Of a stretch of DNA of 64,000 nucleotides, positions 58,389-64,000 are shown in pieces. Origin of the DNA: Coniella vitis (Eukaryota; Ascomycota; Sordariomycetes; Diaporthales; Schizoparmaceae). Made by a program: the position numbers and the translations under genes. Location: assembly GCA_011317545.1 (NCBI GenBank), contig WUJK01000001.1:620001-684000 (forward strand), written 5' to 3'. How positions within the stretch are numbered: the stretch's first letter is position 1; each line of letters begins with the position of its first letter. The notes under the pieces were generated by a model, which was not told the DNA's origin, did not search any database, and saw only the letters and a list, made by a program, of their open reading frames with translations.

Positions 58389-58984
58389 AGTACTTGGATC
58401 GCCCTCTTTTCTCTTTCTCTCGGCCAAAGTGACTGAATGGAATGCCGAGTGCACATGACCGCTGGCAAGTGTGGGCTCGCCCTCGCTTGCTGCGCTTGTC
58501 CTTTGGCTTTCTTCTCCTCGGCCAATATGTAACCACCAACCAGCCTTTATTTTCTTTTTTTCCTCTCCCTTTTCCTTTTGCTTTGCTCTCCTGACTAGTC
58601 CCAAACCGTTGAAACTCCACCCCCCCCTCCAGCCCTTCAGACCGACTGAGCAGCAGCAGGCGGGGATTCGTTTGCTTTTGTGGGGATCGAGCGTGATGGT
58701 AAGCGCGTAGAAGCGCTCAGGCTGGGTGGGGAGACAGCATGCTGTTGGGTTTGGGGAGTGTTTGAATGTGACATCCGACGTCCCTTGTTCATTTTTGTTT
58801 TGTTTTCTTTTCTTTTTTAAAAAAAATAAAAATAAAAAAAATAAAAGAAATAATTCAAATATCCGATCGATCTACCCGGGGCGAACGGTCATCTCGCCTA
58901 TGCGCTTTGCAAGGGCGGGTCACCAATTATTATTCATCACTGAGCAATCACGCATCGCTGGGGTATAGCCGTTGCAATGAGAGT

Positions 58985-59011
58985 TCTCTCTCTCTCTCTC
59001 TCTCTCTCTCT
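58985..59011. repeat. (TC)n microsatellite
   Basis: About 13 TC units. Confidence 0.9.
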
Positions 59012-59354
59012 AGGTGAGCCCCCCCCGGGTCTCACAGTACATGTCTGGCACTGTATGGGAAAGCCATATCTCTGCTTTTTGTTTGTGACTTTTTATATTT
59101 AGGATCTACTAGTAATAATAAGCAGATCCGTTCGTTCAAGAAGCCCGGCCCACAATACCGTGGATACTGGGCACCGAGATAGGGGACTGGACTGGACTGG
59201 ACTGGCCAAGACGCTTTTCCCACAAAAAAGTATGTTTTACCATAGTAAGCATATAGATGGATAACATGATCTGCTGGGGGCTTGATCGCTTGTCTCTCCT
59301 GTTGGATACAACCAAGGACCTGCGTGAGTGAAAAGAGGAAAACGGAGGGCTTAT

Positions 59355-59356
<2 letters not shown>

Positions 59357-59388
<32 letters not shown>
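59357..59388. repeat. (AC)n microsatellite
   Basis: About 16 AC units. Confidence 0.9.
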
Positions 59389-59390
<2 letters not shown>

Positions 59391-59484
59391 CACCACCCCC
59401 GTTGCCCCAATGATCGTGTTCGCTTGGCTGTCCAGGAAAGAGAGAGAAAGAAAAAAAAAAGACCAAACAGCACAGTGAAAGCTG

Positions 59485-59510
59485 CTGGCTGGCTGGCTGG
59501 CTGGCTGGCT
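59485..59510. repeat. (TGGC)n microsatellite
   Basis: About six TGGC units, the same unit as at 4814 and near 31170. Confidence 0.85.
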
Positions 59511-60278
59511 CTAGTAACTACGAGACAGACCCTTTTGGATTCTGCAATTTGAGCGGTGGTGGGGTCCAAGCGGGATTAACCAAAGGCCAATTCTGGACTG
59601 CCGCGCGACCGGTCAGCGGAACTTGATGGGGATGGTCCGACAAAAGACGATGGGAAACGTGAAGAAGGAGAACAAGTAGAAGCGCAAAAGTACCATGGCT
59701 TCTTTGGACGGCTTTCCAAGCAGCGGCAAAAGGACCAACAGGTAACAGGCTGATAAGCGCGGAAAAAGGAGATCAACAAACCGGGGGTTGTGACTGACCT
59801 TGGAAGTTCTCTATCAAAAGATCCTAGCCTTTTTTGGGGGGGATGCTAGACGAGTTCGTGTTCCTTTTCCGCAGTTGTCTTTTATCCATGTTACATCGCA
59901 GCCGCCAACTTCTGAGGTTTCATTATTTAGTACATTGGAAGCTACAAAAGCAGCAAGCAATATACATCCAACAAGACTACCACACTGCGAAATGGCCTTC
60001 CTGACTACTCACATGACTTTGCGGACGAGTATCGATAACGACCAGATCAATCAGAGGAACGAAAAGAAAGAAAGAAAGAGAAGGAAGAAAAAAACTAGCG
60101 TCATCCCTCAGCCCAAATGCCGACATGTGTCTTGCTTGCTTCCCCCAGTCAGAACGTTAATCAGATTCCCCCCATCTCACGCCGGTCCCACGGACTGTGA
60201 GCCGACTCTTCGATATCGTCACCCGAGGAATGAATTTCTTATCACCTACCTAGGGGCTTTACAACTTATTAAACAGGT

Positions 60279-60305
60279 ACACACACACACACACACACAC
60301 ACACA
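60279..60305. repeat. (AC)n microsatellite
   Basis: About 13 AC units. Confidence 0.9.
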
Positions 60306-62143
60306 AGATTGCGTTGCGCTTCTTTTTTTCTCGGCGGGGTCGGGAAAACAGGGAGCAGCCTTGTTGCTTGGGATATCAGAAGGCTGGCTTACCCGCGTGG
60401 CGCGGCAAGAACGGCTTTTTTTTACTTTCTTCCACGGCGGGTGTGGGTGGGTGTGGGTGTGGATGTGGATGTGGATGAAGAATGTGATTCAGGGTCGTCG
60501 TCTGTTTGTTTATTCATTTGAGTCTGTCTGTCTGTCTGTCTGTCTGTGTGGATATATATGTACATAGTATGTTGGTTCTGGCAAAAGACTCAGACCAGCC
60601 GCGGGAGGTTGGGAAGGGTGGGAAAGGAAGGGTATGCCCAAAAAAAAAGAGCCAACAAGCACAACCACGAGTTTTGGTATATATTAGCCGCAAAAGCGCG
60701 TTTCCTCCCCTTGTGCCACACACTCCCTAGGCGAGATGGAAAAAGGACGTAAAGGGCATGGCACAGCCGCCAAGAAAGAAAGAAGGGAGAGCCGCTCCCC
60801 CCTCCCCCCCAACCTTCCTTGGTGTGCCGAGTTGGTGTGCTCAAGGAGCAAGGGGGGAATGGTTTGTGGATGAATCCATACCCTTATTACTTGATACTAG
60901 TTTGTTGCGTCTCTATTCTGATATGGGAATGAAAAAGAAGAAGAAAAAGAAGAAGAAAAAAGCCAGAGGTACCTCTTGCTTTTGGTGCGCTGAAGAATGG
61001 ACAAAAAGAAGAGTCGCCCGTTTCTTGTGTACATTGATGTGAAAATCAGGGCTCTGCGAGAGTGTACAAAGTACCAGTAGCAGTAGAGGGTTCGTTGGGA
61101 CCCCCGTGGGAGGCCAGAGAGAGATATCGGTGCAACTGTGCCCGATTCTCTGCTGGCCGGCGGCAACGGCACGTCACGTCACAGTCCGTCCGTCACATTT
61201 TGCGAGCCCCTCTCGGCTAGACAACAACAACAACAACAAAACCATGCAAGCGTTTCTCCTTCGCGCCGCGCATGCAGACTATGTACTCGGGTATGAATCG
61301 AGCAGGCGGTTCGCCGGCGGTGGCATGATTTGTCGGGCCGACAGGGAGGAAAAGGACGCCATGGCTCGGCAAAACTCGGCGATGCTGGGATGGAAGGGAT
61401 GGATATACTGCGAATGGCTTTTTTTTTCTTCTTTTCTTTGGTTCGACGCTGCTTACTCCAATCTCTCCCTGATTTGTTCATCTGCGGCCAGCCTTGGTTA
61501 GGAAAAAAGAAGTCGCATGTATATAACGGTCTAAACACGATTGTGGCTTTGCCCATCTGCACTGCGCTTGTTGTCCAAGGCCATCCATCCACGACTCGGC
61601 TTTCCGCAAATGAGCCACTGCCATTGTCCCATCTCGGCCTGTGCAAAAGAGGGGGGCTTAGCTTAGAGCCGCAGCTTCACCGCCCGAATTTCCCGCCCAT
61701 CGGTCGGTCGCTGAAAACGGCAGGCTGAGCCAGAAACCAACCAGCAACGAAAGCAAGGCGACGCTAGGCTACTCGTATAAGTAAGCGATATGAGGTAGAG
61801 CATCGCAGAACCGCAGTGTCGGGTTCGATTGTGTGGACAGACGGGGGGGGGGAAGAGGGACAGCCAGAAACATGCTATTACTACTACGTGTTATCGCTAC
61901 ACCGTTCAGAAAAAGAAAAAAGAAAAACAAGCGAGAATGCAACAGGACCAAAAAAGGAAAAAGGAGAAAAAAAAAAAAAAAAAACCGAGAGAAATGCAAT
62001 CAGGAAAAAGGGAGAAAGGAAACAGTGTTCCGCACAACAGCCAGCGGTGGGCTTTGGCCGGGTGTGAAAGCTGCGGCTCTGGTTGGTTACCGAGTCGTTG
62101 GAAGCGCCGGGTTTAGCGTGTGCGTTGCTGCTGCAGAAGTGCT

Positions 62144-62171
62144 GGCGTGGCGTGGCGTGGCGTGGCGTGGC
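62144..62171. repeat. (GTGGC)n pentanucleotide repeat
   Basis: Five to six GTGGC units. Confidence 0.85.
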
Positions 62172-62276
62172 CGTTGCTGTTGCAGCATATACTTTGGTGT
62201 TAGTAAGGTAGTAGTAGCAGTAGTAGTTGTTGTTGTAGCAACAATGAGGGCAAAGTTATACTATAGTGGTAATAGT

Positions 62277-62292
62277 ATACTATGCATAGTAT
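62277..62292. repeat. 16-bp perfect palindrome ATACTATGCATAGTAT
   Basis: Built from the same TACTATG/CATAGTA half-sites as the 9-mer, joined by a central GC, within a GTAC-rich block (62260-62545). Confidence 0.85.
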
Positions 62293-63041
62293 GGGGAAGC
62301 AGAATGTGTAGTACCATGTGTGGACTCTCTTGGGCTGGCTGCGGTTCCGCGACAAAGTACCTGTGCTATGTACTGTGTATACTATAGTACTTGGGAGTAC
62401 AAAGTACCTAGTACCTGGTCCTATTAGTAATGCTCACAATCGGCCGGTATATGGGGCCGCGAGAGCGGGGCGCGTCAACAAAAAGCTAGACTGGCCCCCC
62501 GCTCCTGCTACTATGTATACTATGCTAGGTACATGCCAAAGTACTATGCAGCACCGCCGCAGCGGCTAATCCTGCACTCGCACTTGCGATGTGTTTCTGG
62601 GCGTGTGTCCCAGCTGGGCCCTCCTTCTGGCATCAATCTCAGGTCACGTCTCGCAGCAACACACACACACACACACACACGCATGGACTGGCCGGTTGAG
62701 GAGGCCGCTGCACGCCGACGAGACGGCTGAACAGTTGGTGGGCGGGGGGCCGAAACGGTCCATTGGTTCCCAAGGGGACGGGTCGCGCGCTTGACGGGGG
62801 GGGGCACCAGAGGGTGACATTTTTGCTGCGGGCAAGCCAGCCAAGAAGCCGAGAGATCAGTGCTGCTGCTGCTATCTGCTGTCATGAAATCTGTCAAGAA
62901 AAGAGAGCCGCGATTCATACCATGTACCATGGCAGCCCACGCCGGTTGGTCCTTTGGCGCCAGCCATTGCATACCATAGCCGTGCTAAGCGCACCGCGTG
63001 TTTTGGCCGCTCTCAAATTTGACATCAGTCACAAGAACTTG

Positions 63042-63060
63042 CTGTGTGTGTGTGTGTGTG

Positions 63061-63103
<43 letters not shown>
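63042..63103. repeat. (GT)n(GA)n compound microsatellite
   Basis: About 10 GT units followed by about 20 GA units. Confidence 0.95.
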
Positions 63104-63107
<4 letters not shown>

Positions 63108-64000
63108 AGAAAAAAGGGACCCCCAAGCGATGGAGTGGTGTATGAGCGAGCGTGACCTTTGCAGCACAGAAACCATCTCGACACAAACCAAGGCCGGTGT
63201 GGAAAAAGAAAAAGAGTCGCAAAGGCAGAGGCGTCATGTGCAAAATGGCGCACCATATCCACACGATGACAAAAGAGAGGTTACTTTGCTGTGCTGGCGG
63301 ACATCATTACCATGGTAATCCATCTGTGGAGTCATAGCAAGCCATCTGTAGGCCATCTTGGGGGCGGCCCAGGACTACAGGATAGATACTATGGTAATAC
63401 AACGTGAACATACTCTACCCGCACGATGATACGACTTGTCCGGTAGATACTCTAGCATACATAGCACACAGCAGCTTTCACCCTGGAGCAGCTACACTTA
63501 CATCTGACTCGAACCAAAGCATCCACCTACAGCCTTTCTTTTCGGTGGAGCCAGCACACCCAACAAGATCGGACAGACTACTACATAGTATGTACTTATC
63601 TGCCTCCCAATCCTTGTTCCCGTTACATCCAAAAAAGCTTTGGCTCACCACTACTATGTAAACGGGACAGTGCACAGGGGAGACGCCGGGAATAAACAGA
63701 CAAAAACACCCTTATTTGCACAATCCCCATCGGGCCCCGTTTTGGGGAGGTGACAGCGGACAACAAACACTCTTGTGAAGAACGAAACACGCACAGGATG
63801 GTGGTGCAAGACAAGGCAAAAAGGACTTTGAGAGGGAAGAATGACGGTGTAGAGCAAGCACATGGTAGATCTGCCGCGGCCAGGCTGGGGGCTGGGGAGG
63901 GCACCTGTCTCTAGCATACATAGTACATGGATAGTATCGTGGGTTTCCCATTTCTGGGGGATTTGCAGGGTTGCTCCTCGGAGGGGAGAGGTGGGGGGAA

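Larger units (their letters stand above)
54495..64000. other. 9.5-kb region with no convincing gene, microsatellite-dense
   Basis: I see no recognisable protein or RNA gene. Open frames are short and unconvincing except the candidate at 57269-57887. It holds most of the window's long simple repeats: (CT)n 55813-55841, (TAG)n 58327-58388, (TC)n 58985-59011, (AC)n 59357-59388, TGGC units 59485-59510, (AC)n 60279-60305, TGTC units near 60527, GTGGC units 62144-62171, (AC)n 62660-62681 and (GT)n(GA)n 63042-63103. It also holds six 9-mer copies (58101, 60561, 62509, 63582, 63652, 63917) and a 16-bp palindrome at 62277. It could contain noncoding transcripts or a lineage-specific gene. Confidence 0.6.

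Noticed and set aside
61815..61840. GGGTTCGATT resembling a tRNA T-loop
   Set aside because: The flanking bases do not pair as a T-stem and no acceptor or anticodon stem can be drawn.
1..64000. Transposable elements or RIP-mutated blocks
   Set aside because: I saw no transposase or reverse transcriptase motif, no terminal repeats and no long AT-rich stop-filled stretch.

Overview
The window is nuclear DNA from a filamentous ascomycete, most likely a sordariomycete and possibly hypocrealean. The evidence is short GT-AG introns (53-148 bp), GC-rich coding exons, ascomycete-type gene families (SidF, SidI, siderophore-iron transporter, Zn2Cys6 regulator, PIG-S, FAT1) and many microsatellites in the spacers. 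I could not place it to genus. I saw no transposon, rRNA, tRNA or CRISPR array.

Layout. 0-10 kb: the 26S proteasome subunit RPN2 (minus strand, running off the left edge) is divergent from the mRNA capping 5'-triphosphatase CET1. 10-22 kb: a cysteine-free secreted Ser/Thr/Ala-rich protein, an AAA+ ATPase with a DUF7025-type N-terminus, a permuted papain-fold protein divergent from a CinA/PncC-like protein, a gamma-glutamylcyclotransferase-like protein, and the GPI transamidase subunit PIG-S. 23-35 kb: a FAT1-type very-long-chain acyl-CoA synthetase, a 1-Cys peroxiredoxin, and a large Kelch/BTB-like protein (Ral2/MDS3 type) behind a 4.8-kb gene-free leader. 37-48 kb: an AIF/AMID-type FAD oxidoreductase with a 49-unit GAA run in its coding sequence, then three minus-strand genes forming a partial siderophore cluster (SidF transacylase, SidI acyl-CoA ligase, siderophore-iron transporter). 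52-54.5 kb: a Zn2Cys6 transcription factor. 54.5-64 kb: no convincing gene, many simple repeats, and one weak three-exon candidate.

How the genes relate. SidI would activate mevalonate to its CoA ester and SidF would transfer anhydromevalonyl to N5-hydroxyornithine, both in the extracellular fusarinine/TAFC siderophore pathway; the transporter would bring the ferri-siderophore back in. SidF and SidI both end in the peroxisomal signal AKL. Five exact matches to the iron-responsive GATA-factor (SreA-type) site ATCWGATAA occur in the window. Four lie in spacers of the siderophore block and one lies upstream of the FAD oxidoreductase. The SidH hydratase and the NRPS of the pathway are not in the window.

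The most unexplained signal is a 9-mer, TACATAGTA (or its complement TACTATGTA). I counted 24 exact copies, all outside exons, where about 0.5 would be expected by chance. Some are tandem or joined into perfect palindromes.
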